NCBI GenBank assembly: GCA_003314535.1
Contig: POSG01000003.1
Coordinates: 186,001-250,000, forward strand
Direction of reading: 5' to 3'
DNA length: 64,000 nucleotides
Source of the DNA: Geobacter sp.
GTDB lineage: Bacteria > Desulfobacterota > Desulfuromonadia > Geobacterales > Geobacteraceae
The translations under genes were made by a program, and so were the position numbers. This document shows positions 28,032 through 35,990 of this stretch, one piece after another. Under the pieces are notes generated by a model that ran no database searches, had not been told where the DNA came from, and saw only the letters and a program-made list of their open reading frames with translations. Numbering within the stretch: the stretch's first letter is position 1; the number at the start of each line of letters is the position of its first letter.

Positions 28032-29119
28032 ACCCTCAGCGATCCTTGCCGGTAGAACGGCAACTCCACCACGGTCGCTTCCAGCACCACCGCCTCGTGG
28101 CGGATTTCCAGGAGAGTGCCGCAAGCGGCAGCAGAAGGCCTGACATATCCCAGTCCTATGCCGCATCCGAGCATGGGGGAAAAAGCGCCGCTCGTCACCT
28201 CGCCAACAGGTTCCCCCTGGTGGAAAATCCGGTAACCATGGCGGGGAGTGCGTCGCGAGGAAACCCGGAATGCCACCCTGACCCTTGACAGCCCCTTGGA
28301 TTGCTGGGAGAGCAGCGCCTCCCGGCCGATGAACCCCCGGCTGAAATCCACGAACCGTTCCAGGCCGGCCTCCAGGGGCGTGGTGGATTCGTCCAGGTCG
28401 TTGCCGTAAAGGCTGTACCCCATTTCCAGTCGCAGGAGGTCCCTGGCGCCCAGCCCTGCCGGCCTGACCCGGTCGTCTGCCAGCAGCCGCTGCCAGAGCT
28501 CCTGCAGCCGGTCCTTCTCGAAATAGAGCTCGTATCCCAGTTCCCCGGTATAGCCGGTGCGGCTGACCAGTACCTGCGCTCCCAGGACATTAAACCTGCG
28601 GAAGCCGAAGAAGGGGATTTCGCCGATTTCCGGACCGGCCAGCGCTGTCAGCACCTCGCGGGAACGCGGCCCCTGAAGGTCCAGCTTGCCCGTTCTGCCG
28701 GTTGCATTCTCCAGCAGGCCTCTTCCGGCAAGCGCAGCCTCGAGTACTGAAAAGTCCTTGTCCGCGGGGCCGGCATTTACCACGATCATTGCTTCGTCCT
28801 CGGACAGGCGATAGACCGTCAGGTCATCCACAACGCCTCCGGCGTCGTTCAGCAGGAACCCGTAACGGCAACGGCCGATGGCGATGGAGCTGATCCGGAA
28901 CGTGAACAGGGAATCCATGCCGCTGCCGACGAGATCACCGCTGAAAAGCAGTTCCCCCATGTGCGAGGTATCGAACAGCGCCGCCGATTCCCTGCACCAG
29001 CGGTGCTCCGCAAGGATGCTTTCGTACTGGATCGGCATCAGCCAGCCGCCGAATGGGGCCATCTGCGCACCGAGCCGCTCATGTTGTTGCACCAGCGGGG
29101 TTTTCTTCAGTTCTTCCAT
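28028..29119 (-). CDS. gcvT: Glycine cleavage system T protein (aminomethyltransferase)
   Basis: A 363-residue tetrahydrofolate-dependent enzyme releasing NH3 and making methylene-THF from aminomethyl-GcvH. Recognised stretches: TPLVQQHERLGAQMAPFGGWLMPIQY at the N-terminus, FDTSHMGELL, SRTGYTGELGYELYF and LGARDLLRLEMGYSLYG. The start at 29119 has GGGGGCG upstream. It is first in the gcvT-gcvH-gcvPA-gcvPB-lipM-lipA operon; L protein (lpd) is not in the window. Confidence 0.95.
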   Translation of the reverse strand: MEELKKTPLVQQHERLGAQMAPFGGWLMPIQYESILAEHRWCRESAALFDTSHMGELLFSGDLVGSGMDSLFTFRISSIAIGRCRYGFLLNDAGGVVDDLTVYRLSEDEAMIVVNAGPADKDFSVLEAALAGRGLLENATGRTGKLDLQGPRSREVLTALAGPEIGEIPFFGFRRFNVLGAQVLVSRTGYTGELGYELYFEKDRLQELWQRLLADDRVRPAGLGARDLLRLEMGYSLYGNDLDESTTPLEAGLERFVDFSRGFIGREALLSQQSKGLSRVRVAFRVSSRRTPRHGYRIFHQGEPVGEVTSGAFSPMLGCGIGLGYVRPSAAACGTLLEIRHEAVVLEATVVELPFYRQGSLRV

Positions 29120-29244
29120 GGCGCCCCCATTTCCGTCACGTAGTTTTCGTCCTGAAAGGGTGCTTTTTGATTCGACCTCCGGCCTCACCCTAAAGGGCAG
29201 CCCTTGCTGTCCAATCCGGTGAAGCTGGATTGTCGCCCTGGCTG
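29120..29244 (-). promoter_or_regulatory. gcvT 5' leader, possible structured RNA
   Basis: About 125 nt upstream of gcvT can fold: AGGGTG..CACCCT, AAGGG-ctg-CCCTT and GGCC-gga-GGTC are visible on the minus strand, and TTTCAGGACGAAAAC loosely recalls the CTCTCAGG-AAAA core of glycine aptamers. The key aptamer motifs are too diverged to call a glycine riboswitch by eye. Confidence 0.25.
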
Positions 29245-29385
29245 TGTCAATCAGCGGGCTTGCTTGTGCGACATACTACAGTATGCCTCCGCGCAAACCC
29301 TTGATCTCCTTGCCAGGACAAAAAATCCCCTCTTTCCGATCTGAAAACTGCATAAGCGTCCATCCGGACTTTCCGGATGAACGTC
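29245..29385 (-). repeat. Repeat B copy 2 joined to palindrome D
   Basis: The reverse-orientation counterpart of 7345-7462, with hairpin TTGTGCGACATACT..AGTATG..GCGCAA (29264-29296). It runs on into CATAAGCGTCCATCCGG and the palindrome ATCCGGA-ctt-TCCGGAT (29362-29378). The same ~48-bp tail is next to repeat A at 40309-40357. It fills the gcvT-degP gap, in which no gene is seen. Confidence 0.7.
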
Positions 29386-29474
29386 ACGCAATATCCCGGC
29401 ACAGTAATGGTTCCAGTATACCAGCTGGTTCCCGGATTGTCGCCCGATGAGTGCCCGCAAACCTTTTCACCAAC

Positions 29475-29508
29475 AAAAAAGGGAGGCTGCCGCATGACGG
29501 CGCCTCCC
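29475..29508 (-). terminator. Intrinsic terminator of degP
   Basis: GGGAGGC (29481-29487) pairs with GCCTCCC (29502-29508), extended by CCG/CGG, followed on the minus strand by TTTTTTG. It is 57 bp past the stop. Confidence 0.9.
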
Positions 29509-29564
29509 CTTGTTGCCGGTCCGGCAATCCGGCGCATTTCCCCACACGGAGGAATCAGCCGTGG

Positions 29565-30968
29565 TTACTCCACTTTGAGCGCGACGAAGATCGAACCGTT
29601 GCCGCGCCGTACGAGGAGACGGATAAAGCTCCCTTTTTTCACTGCTCCGACCGCTTTTTCATAATCTGCGGTGTTGTTCACCGGGGAATAATTGATCTCC
29701 TTTATGATATCCCCCTGCATGATTCCCTTGTCTTCAGCCTCGCTACCGGGCTTCACGCCGGTAACGACCACACCCTTGGTTTCCCTGGTCCCGATCCGGG
29801 CCGCCAGCTCCTTGGTGAGGTCGGTGACCGTGAGACCGAGTTTCTCACTTGTCTCTGACGGTTTCGCAGGAGCTTCGGAAGCGGTTTCAGCCATCTTCTC
29901 TATGGTAACGGTCTTTTCGATGACCTTTCCCTTGCGAAGCAGCTTGACTTTGGCCTTCTTGCCCACCGGCGTGACTGCAGCCAGCCTCGGCAGTTCGTTC
30001 ATTTCGTTGATCTGCTTTCCGTTGAACTCCAGGATGATGTCTCCGACCTCGAATCCCGCTTTTTCCGCGGGGCTGTTCTTGATGACTTCGGAGATCAGTG
30101 CGCCCTTTTCGGCCTGGAGACCGAACGATTGGGCCAGCTCCGGGGTCACCGGCTGAACCGAAACGCCCAGCCATCCCCTCGTCACCTTGCCGGTTTCCTT
30201 CAACTGGGTCAGCACCGACTTGGCCATGTTTATCGGTATGGCAAACCCGATGCCCTGGCCGCCCTGGATGATGGCCGCGTTGATCCCGACGACCTCGCCC
30301 TTCATGTTGAACAGGGGCCCCCCGGAATTGCCCGGATTGATGGAAGCGTCGGTCTGGATGAAATCATCATAGGGTCCGCTCCCGATCCATCTCCCCTTGG
30401 CGCTGACGATCCCCGCGGTTACCGTCTGGGCAAGGCCGAACGGGTTTCCGATAGCCATAACCCATTCACCGACCTCGATGGCGTCGCTGTCCCCCAGCGG
30501 AGCTATGGGAAGGTGCTCTTTGGTGTCGATCTTGATCAGCGCAAGGTCGAGCTTCTCGTCCGTGCCCTTGAGCGTTCCCTTGAATTCCCTGCCATCGGAA
30601 AGCTTCACCTTGATCTCGTCCGCGCCCGAAACGACGTGGTTATTGGTGAAGATATAACCCTCGTCGCTGATGATGAAGCCGGAACCCTGCCCTCTTTCCT
30701 TGTGGGGACGCTGTGGAATGTCCTGGAAGAATCTCTCGAAGAAATCGTTGAAAGGGTCGTTTCCGTAAGGATTGGCCTGGGGACGGCGCGATTGCTGCGC
30801 ACCCACGACCTTGGTGGTGCTGATGTTGACCACCGACGGTTTCAGCTTCTTGGCCAGCTCGACGAAATCAGGCGCCATTGCACTGGCGACGGCGGGACCC
30901 TCCAGAACAATGAACGGCAGCAATGCGGTTGCTGCTACCATCAGAAAACGCAAAAGATATTTCCGCAT
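29565..30968 (-). CDS. degP: Periplasmic DegP/DegQ-type serine endoprotease (Do)
   Basis: A 467-residue HtrA protease for misfolded periplasmic proteins. It has a signal peptide to about A30, a trypsin-like domain with H111 (FTNNHVVSG), D141 (KLDLALIK) and S215 (SINPGNSGGPL), and then two PDZ domains at about 250-345 (GWLGVSVQPVTPELAQSFGL) and 370-460 (GVVVTGVKPGSEAEDKGI). The start at 30968 has AGGGGG 6 bp upstream. It is directly downstream of an OmpR-type regulator gene on the same strand, but with that gene's terminator and an own promoter in between. Confidence 0.93.
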   Translation of the reverse strand: MRKYLLRFLMVAATALLPFIVLEGPAVASAMAPDFVELAKKLKPSVVNISTTKVVGAQQSRRPQANPYGNDPFNDFFERFFQDIPQRPHKERGQGSGFIISDEGYIFTNNHVVSGADEIKVKLSDGREFKGTLKGTDEKLDLALIKIDTKEHLPIAPLGDSDAIEVGEWVMAIGNPFGLAQTVTAGIVSAKGRWIGSGPYDDFIQTDASINPGNSGGPLFNMKGEVVGINAAIIQGGQGIGFAIPINMAKSVLTQLKETGKVTRGWLGVSVQPVTPELAQSFGLQAEKGALISEVIKNSPAEKAGFEVGDIILEFNGKQINEMNELPRLAAVTPVGKKAKVKLLRKGKVIEKTVTIEKMAETASEAPAKPSETSEKLGLTVTDLTKELAARIGTRETKGVVVTGVKPGSEAEDKGIMQGDIIKEINYSPVNNTADYEKAVGAVKKGSFIRLLVRRGNGSIFVALKVE

Positions 30969-31016
30969 GACATACCCCCTACTTAGTTGTTTCGGCAAAG
31001 TGCTGTTGCCCGATAT

Positions 31017-31045
31017 ACTGTAATTGGGTTGATTTTTTTTGTCAA
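31017..31045 (-). promoter_or_regulatory. Sigma70-like promoter of degP
   Basis: On the minus strand: TTGACA (31045-31040), a 17-bp A-rich spacer and TACAGT (31022-31017), about 50 bp before the degP start. Confidence 0.6.
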
Positions 31046-31102
31046 CATGGGTGGAAGGGAGGGGAAGCGGGGAGGAGCTTCCGGCGCCTGCAGCCGGGCC
31101 GG

Positions 31103-31152
31103 AGAAAAACCCGGGGGCGCCCGTCCGCAGTACCGGACGGGCGCCCCCGGGT
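31103..31152 (-). terminator. Very stable terminator of the response regulator gene
   Basis: A 19-bp perfect stem, from ACCCGGGGGCG (31109) to CGCCCCCGGGT (31152), 6-nt loop, with GTTTTTCT following on the minus strand. Confidence 0.92.
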
Positions 31153-31171
31153 CATGTCAGGACAATATTTA

Positions 31172-31846
31172 TCAGTCTTCTTCCTTGAGGATGTAACCGA
31201 CTCCGCGAACGGTGTGGATAAGTTTCTTGTCGGCATCCCGGTCGATCTTCTTGCGCAGATAGTTCACGTAGACATCGATGATGTTCGTGAAACTGTCGAA
31301 TATGTAATCCCAGACATTTTCCGCGATTGTCGTACGGGTGAGAACCTGGTTGGGATTGCGCATGAAGAATTCCAGCAGCGAATATTCCTTCGCCGTCAGG
31401 TCTATCTCCTTGTCCTTGCGCCAAACCTTGTGGGTTACCGGGTCGAGGCGAAGATCGGCGAAACGGATCTCGGCGCCGCGCTCCTGCTCGGACCTCCTGA
31501 GCAGCGCACGGACGCGGGCGAGGAGTTCGGCGAAGGCAAAAGGCTTGGCGAGGTAATCATCGGAGCCCGAATTGAGTCCGGCTACTATGTCCTCTACTGT
31601 GTCCTTTGCAGTGAGCATCAGGACCGGCGTCAGCACCTTTTTCGACCGCAGGTCCTTTACAATGGAAAGGCCGTCCTTCTTCGGCAGCATGACATCAAGA
31701 ACGACCAGTGAATAGGACCCTTCGGCCGCCTTCTGGAAGCCGTCCTCCCCATCGTAAGCAACTTCGACTTCGAACTTCTCCTCTTCAAGCCCACGCTTGA
31801 TGAAACCAGCGACTTTCTTTTCATCTTCGACCACCAGGATCTTCAT
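31172..31846 (-). CDS. OmpR/PhoB-family response regulator
   Basis: A 224-residue DNA-binding two-component regulator. The receiver domain has the acidic pocket (VEDE), phospho-acceptor D51 (VVLDVMLPKKDG), T79 (MLTAKD) and K101 (YLAKPF). The C-terminal winged helix ends in VYVNYLRKKIDRDADKKLIHTVRGVGYIL, a clear Trans_reg_C match. Three ATGs follow in a row after a GTG; 31846 is chosen since GAGGTG is then 6 bp upstream. No kinase gene is adjacent, so the partner kinase is unknown; a role in envelope stress is suggested only by the degP neighbour. Confidence 0.9.
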   Translation of the reverse strand: MKILVVEDEKKVAGFIKRGLEEEKFEVEVAYDGEDGFQKAAEGSYSLVVLDVMLPKKDGLSIVKDLRSKKVLTPVLMLTAKDTVEDIVAGLNSGSDDYLAKPFAFAELLARVRALLRRSEQERGAEIRFADLRLDPVTHKVWRKDKEIDLTAKEYSLLEFFMRNPNQVLTRTTIAENVWDYIFDSFTNIIDVYVNYLRKKIDRDADKKLIHTVRGVGYILKEED

Positions 31847-31855
31847 CATCATCAC

Positions 31856-32298
31856 CTCGTAAAGTGGATTTTATACTCATGTGGAGGGAGACCCCACGTC
31901 GCAAACTACGATTCAATTTTCAGTCATATTTCCGCCACGTTACAAGATAAACGCCAAGGCCGGAAATGAATTCGGCGCCGCGCCGGGCACCCCGCACGTT
32001 TCTTGGATAAAAACTCATGAGGAAGTTATACCACAAGTCGATAAAATAGCAATAAGTAAAAACACTTTATTAACAACCCGGCTTTTCCCGAAAAAACGTC
32101 GGGCAACAGCGGGGAAAGCCCCGGGGGAGCAGCTATTTCTAATTAAAAATAAAACCCATCGTCACGATTTGTCAAGGTTTTAATTGTAAACAGACAATCC
32201 TTTTGGTATCTTAAAGCAAATTTAGAACCTTCAGGAGTCCCAGTGCACACGTACCATGTATTACCCCCCTACTCCAAACCCGCGAATGCGAAACGGCC
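31856..32298. other. AT-rich divergent intergenic region with promoter-like sites
   Basis: No gene is seen. A rightward promoter candidate for prmA is TTGTAA (32184-32189), 17-bp spacer, TATCTT (32207-32212), about 87 bp before the start codon. A GC-rich patch at 32100-32130 with GGGGAAAGCCCCGGGG is the only hairpin-like element. Confidence 0.4.
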
Positions 32299-33243
32299 AT
32301 GAAGAATAAAGAATGGGTGCAGGTCTCCTGCGAAGTTCCGGCAGCAATGGTCGAAATGACGGCGGAATTCCTGGTGGAGCTTTCTTCCGCAGGCGTAGCC
32401 ATAGACAATCGTGTCCTTGACACCTTTTCACTCGAATCCGTCGAGGATTCGCCATTTGCATCGGTGACAGCCTACTTCCCTGCCGATGGCCCGATCGAGG
32501 AAATGCTGCGTCAGATACGAGAGTTCCTGTCCGCCAACGGGCCGGGATTCCCCGGATACACGCCATCCGAACCCGTGCTTGCCAGGATTGCCGAGGAAGA
32601 CTGGAGCAGCAGCTGGAAGGAAAACTTCAAGCCGCTCAGGATCGGCGAACGCCTGGTAATCAGGCCTACCTGGGAAGAATTCGCGGCCAAAGACGCGGAT
32701 ATCGTCATCGACCTTGATCCGGGAATGGCTTTCGGCACGGGGACACACGCCACGACCAGCCTTTGCCTGTCCGTGCTGGAACGCATCATGTCCGGAAAGG
32801 GGCAAGCGGAAAACACCCGGGAATGGAAAGCGCGCAAAGTGCTTGATGTGGGGACAGGTTCCGGTATACTCGGAATTGCTGCCGTCAAGCTGGGAGCGGA
32901 ACAGGTCATTGCCATTGACCTGGATGGCGACGCCGTAAGGGCCGCGACTGAAAACAGCATACTCAACGGCGTCTCGGCACGCATGCAAGTCTCGGATACC
33001 CCCCTGGAAATGACCGGCTGCGGTTTCGACGTCATTCTCGCCAACATTCTGGCGGAAGACCTGGCGCGGTTGGCTCCCGAACTGACGAAACGCCTTGCAC
33101 CGGGCGGATTCCTGGTGTTGTCCGGAATCCTGAACGAAAAGGAATCAATCGTTGCCGAAAGTTACGCCGAATTAGGACCTGGGCCCCTCGAAGTTCTGCG
33201 GGAAGACGAGTGGAGCTGCATGGTCTACCGGAGGCACTGTTAG
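32299..33243 (+). CDS. prmA: Ribosomal protein L11 methyltransferase
   Basis: A 314-residue SAM-dependent enzyme trimethylating ribosomal protein L11. The N-terminal substrate-recognition domain is followed by EEDWSSSWKENFKPLRIGERLVI, the PrmA signature DPGMAFGTGTHATT, motif I VLDVGTGSGILGIAAVKLGA and DVILANILAEDL (NPPY-like site). It lies 1 bp upstream of rsmE, making a ribosome-modification operon. Confidence 0.94.
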   Translation: MKNKEWVQVSCEVPAAMVEMTAEFLVELSSAGVAIDNRVLDTFSLESVEDSPFASVTAYFPADGPIEEMLRQIREFLSANGPGFPGYTPSEPVLARIAEEDWSSSWKENFKPLRIGERLVIRPTWEEFAAKDADIVIDLDPGMAFGTGTHATTSLCLSVLERIMSGKGQAENTREWKARKVLDVGTGSGILGIAAVKLGAEQVIAIDLDGDAVRAATENSILNGVSARMQVSDTPLEMTGCGFDVILANILAEDLARLAPELTKRLAPGGFLVLSGILNEKESIVAESYAELGPGPLEVLREDEWSCMVYRRHC

Positions 33244-33244
33244 C

Positions 33245-33985
33245 ATGAGGCGTTTCTTTGTCGACGAGAACGCGATAGCGGACGGAACGGCAACCATAGG
33301 CGGTAACCTTTTTTGTCATATGTCACGTGTCCTGAGGCTGAAAATCGGCACCAGGGTCATTCTGTCCGACGGCATTGGACGGAGGCATGTGGGATACATA
33401 GAGCAGATCGGTAAGGAAAACCTATTGATCCGCATTGAAGAAAGCTCTTCCGAGCCGTCCAGGCCCGCAGGTCCGCTGATGACCCTTTATCAGGGACTGC
33501 CCAAGGGAAGCAAGATGGAATTCATCTTGCAGAAAAGTACGGAACTGGGAGTGGACGTACTCGCGCCTTTTGCCGCCGAACGCTCCGCGGTCCGCCTGCC
33601 TGCTTCCCGCGAGAGCCAACGCCTGGAGCGGTGGCAGAGGATCATCCGTGAAGCTGCCCGGCAGTCCGGCAGAACCACGCTGCCGCAGTTGGAGACAGTG
33701 GCGGATTTCCCGGAACTGCTGGCCAAGGCGAACCAGACAGTCAAGCTGCTGCTCTGGGAAGAAGAAAAATCCAACAGGCTGCGCTCGGTTCTCGGGTCGC
33801 TCCCCGTGCCCGAAAGCGTGTCCGTAATCGTGGGGCCCGAAGGGGGGCTTACCAGGGACGAGGCGGCGTCAGCCATGGCATCAGGATTTCTGCCCGTAAC
33901 CCTCGGTTCCCGGATTCTCAGGACGGAGACCGCCGGGCTGGCAATAATCTCCATACTGCAGTATTACTGGGGTGATATGGGTTGA
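33245..33985 (+). CDS. rsmE: 16S rRNA (uracil1498-N3)-methyltransferase
   Basis: A 246-residue SPOUT-class methyltransferase acting on U1498 of 16S rRNA. Motifs: HMSRVLRLKIGTRVILSDG in the N-terminal PUA-like domain, QKSTELGVDVLAPFAAERS, and the knot region VIVGPEGGLTRDEA, then TLGSRILRTETAGLAIISILQY. The ATG follows the prmA stop by 1 bp. Confidence 0.94.
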   Translation: MRRFFVDENAIADGTATIGGNLFCHMSRVLRLKIGTRVILSDGIGRRHVGYIEQIGKENLLIRIEESSSEPSRPAGPLMTLYQGLPKGSKMEFILQKSTELGVDVLAPFAAERSAVRLPASRESQRLERWQRIIREAARQSGRTTLPQLETVADFPELLAKANQTVKLLLWEEEKSNRLRSVLGSLPVPESVSVIVGPEGGLTRDEAASAMASGFLPVTLGSRILRTETAGLAIISILQYYWGDMG

Positions 33986-34010
33986 AAGGGAAAAAAAGGA
34001 GGAAAGAGGC

Positions 34011-34769
34011 ATGAAATGCCCCAAATGCGGCTTCAACAGTTTTGAATTCCTTGATTCATGCAAGAAATGCGGCGCAGATTTCGGCGCCTTCAAGCAGTCC
34101 CACGGCATAAGCCCGGTCGTCCTGCGACCAAGCGCCGTTCCAGCCGCAGCGCCGGTTTCGGTTCCGGAACCTGCTCCGGTCGAAGCCAGTGCAAAGGAGC
34201 AGCCGGAGTCCGACTTTTCCTGGAGCGCTCCTGAAGAACCCACCTCCCCGGAAAGCGGATCGAAACAGGATGACACCTTCGATTTCTCCTTTTCGGAGCC
34301 TGCCGAGGAAAAACCCGTGATTGACGGCTCGTCAAGCGGCTTCTCCTTCGAAGAGGAGCCCGAGCCGGCCATGCCGGAACAGGAGCCGGGATTCGGCGAG
34401 GCTTTCCGCGACGAATTCTCATTTGACGACGCGCCCCGGGAAATCCCCTCCGCGGGAATTGCCGACAGTGATGCGGCTGGAGCAGCGGGTTACGGGGAAG
34501 ACCTGCTCGATCCCCTCAGCCTGTCCGCCGAAGCGGACAAAGAGGGGGAAAACGCAGTGATGAACGAATTCGATCTTTCATCGCTGGAAGACGTGCCGAC
34601 GCAGGAGGTTGCTTCGGCAGCTGAAGCGGAAGATGAACTGTTTTCCTTCGAGGAAATACCCTCCCCGGAAAAGCAGGAGGAGAAGAAGCCGGCCCAGGGC
34701 CTGGACGATTTCGACAAGGAATTCAAGGAAATCTTTTCCTTCGAAGAAACGAAGGAGAATGATAAATAA
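34011..34769 (+). CDS. Zinc-ribbon protein with acidic FSFEE-type repeats
   Basis: A 252-residue protein. The N-terminal zinc ribbon has C3, C6, C17 and C20 (MKCPKCGFNSFEF..SCKKCGADF). The remainder is highly acidic, Pro/Ser-rich and probably disordered, with a recurring F-S/D-F-E/D motif at about F69, F90, F111, F136, F211 and F242. No family function is recognised; spaced aromatic-acidic motifs are often docking sites. There is no membrane segment. The ATG at 34011 has AAGGAGGAAAG upstream. It is 25 bp after rsmE, so likely co-transcribed with prmA-rsmE. Confidence 0.75.
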   Translation: MKCPKCGFNSFEFLDSCKKCGADFGAFKQSHGISPVVLRPSAVPAAAPVSVPEPAPVEASAKEQPESDFSWSAPEEPTSPESGSKQDDTFDFSFSEPAEEKPVIDGSSSGFSFEEEPEPAMPEQEPGFGEAFRDEFSFDDAPREIPSAGIADSDAAGAAGYGEDLLDPLSLSAEADKEGENAVMNEFDLSSLEDVPTQEVASAAEAEDELFSFEEIPSPEKQEEKKPAQGLDDFDKEFKEIFSFEETKENDK

Positions 34770-34787
34770 TCAGGGAGAAGCCGATGT

Positions 34788-35927
34788 TCAGGCCAGGACA
34801 GCAAGAATCTCGGCGCCGAATTCCTCCTTCTGCCATCGGCGCATGGCCGGGATCGCATCCAGGTCAGCCATGTTGCGCGGCAGTTCCTGCGCCAGGATCT
34901 CAAGAAGGGCATTGTTCGCGAGGACCCCGGCGTCGATGCCCAATGATTTGGCCCTGGCCTCGCGCCAGCGCTTCAGCTTCTTCAGCCGTTCCTCCCGGTC
35001 CGGATCCCGCTCCGGCCGCGAATGCCTGCGGATTGCGGGCAGCCGGTCCTCCGGCGCTTCGCATGCTTCCTGGACGGTTTTCAGTATCTCGGCCCCGTAC
35101 CTCTCCACCAGGCGCGGCGTCAGGCCGGTGATCCCGGAAAGGTCCTGCGCCTTGACAGGTTTTTTCTCCGCCAGCAACCGCATCGTCTCATTGGACAGAA
35201 TCTTGAATGGAGGACGGTCCGAAACGCGCGCCTTGCCGTCCCTGAAGCGCAGAAGCCCCTCGAGAACGGCCAGCGTTCTCGGATTCATCCTGTTCGCCCC
35301 CTTGAACCGCGCATAAAACGGTTCCCCTTCCCGGTCCACAGCCCTAACCAGGGACAAGAGCTCCGATTCCTCCTCGACCCATGAAAGCCTTCCCAACGCC
35401 CCAAGGTCTGAGGACAGCAATCCGTAAAGCTCGACCAGGTAGGAGGTGTCCGCAGCCGCATAGGCAACCATGCCCTCGTCCAGCGGCCTCCTGCTCCAGT
35501 CAGCCTTCTGGTAGCGCTTGTCCAGCTCGACTCCGAACCGCTTCTTCAGCACGGCGGCAAGGCCGACCTCTTTTTCTCCCAGGAACTGGCAGGCAAACAT
35601 GGTGTCGAACAGGTTGAGCACCTCCAGGGAGAAGTCCCGGTAAAGGGAACGGATGTCGTAATCGGCGCCGTGAAACACCTTGCGTATGGCGGGATCCGCC
35701 AGGACAACACCCAGCGGGGAGAGGTCGGGGACCGCCAGGGGGTCGACCAGGAACACATCCCGGGAAACCGCTATCTGGACAAGGCAGACTTTTTCCCTGT
35801 AGTGGTGCAGGGAATCCGCCTCGAGGTCAAAGGCAATCACCGGCGCTCCTTCAATGCGCCGGGCAAGTTTTGCCAATCCCGCCGGTGAATCGACCATGAC
35901 AGGCCGTATTGTTCCATGGGAGCCCAT
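34788..35927 (-). CDS. rnd: Ribonuclease D
   Basis: A 379-residue DEDDy 3'-5' exoribonuclease acting in tRNA 3'-end maturation. The three Exo motifs are visible: FDLEADSLHHY, HGADYDIRSLYRDF with FDTMFACQFLG, and YAAADTSYL with the catalytic tyrosine. C-terminal HRDC-type helical regions follow (RMNPRTLAVLEGLLRFRDGKAR). The ATG at 35927 has GAAAGGG upstream. It ends 18 bp from the convergent zinc-ribbon gene and follows mqnC by about 60 bp. Confidence 0.9.
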   Translation of the reverse strand: MGSHGTIRPVMVDSPAGLAKLARRIEGAPVIAFDLEADSLHHYREKVCLVQIAVSRDVFLVDPLAVPDLSPLGVVLADPAIRKVFHGADYDIRSLYRDFSLEVLNLFDTMFACQFLGEKEVGLAAVLKKRFGVELDKRYQKADWSRRPLDEGMVAYAAADTSYLVELYGLLSSDLGALGRLSWVEEESELLSLVRAVDREGEPFYARFKGANRMNPRTLAVLEGLLRFRDGKARVSDRPPFKILSNETMRLLAEKKPVKAQDLSGITGLTPRLVERYGAEILKTVQEACEAPEDRLPAIRRHSRPERDPDREERLKKLKRWREARAKSLGIDAGVLANNALLEILAQELPRNMADLDAIPAMRRWQKEEFGAEILAVLA

Positions 35928-35990
35928 AGCGCCCTTTCCCGTCGAGCACCACGAAGGGGAGACGGATCTCCCCCTGATGCCCGGCGTACT

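Noticed and set aside
29120-29260. Glycine riboswitch upstream of gcvT
   Set aside because: Not called as a feature of that type: the conserved aptamer blocks could not be aligned convincingly by eye; recorded only as a possible structured leader.
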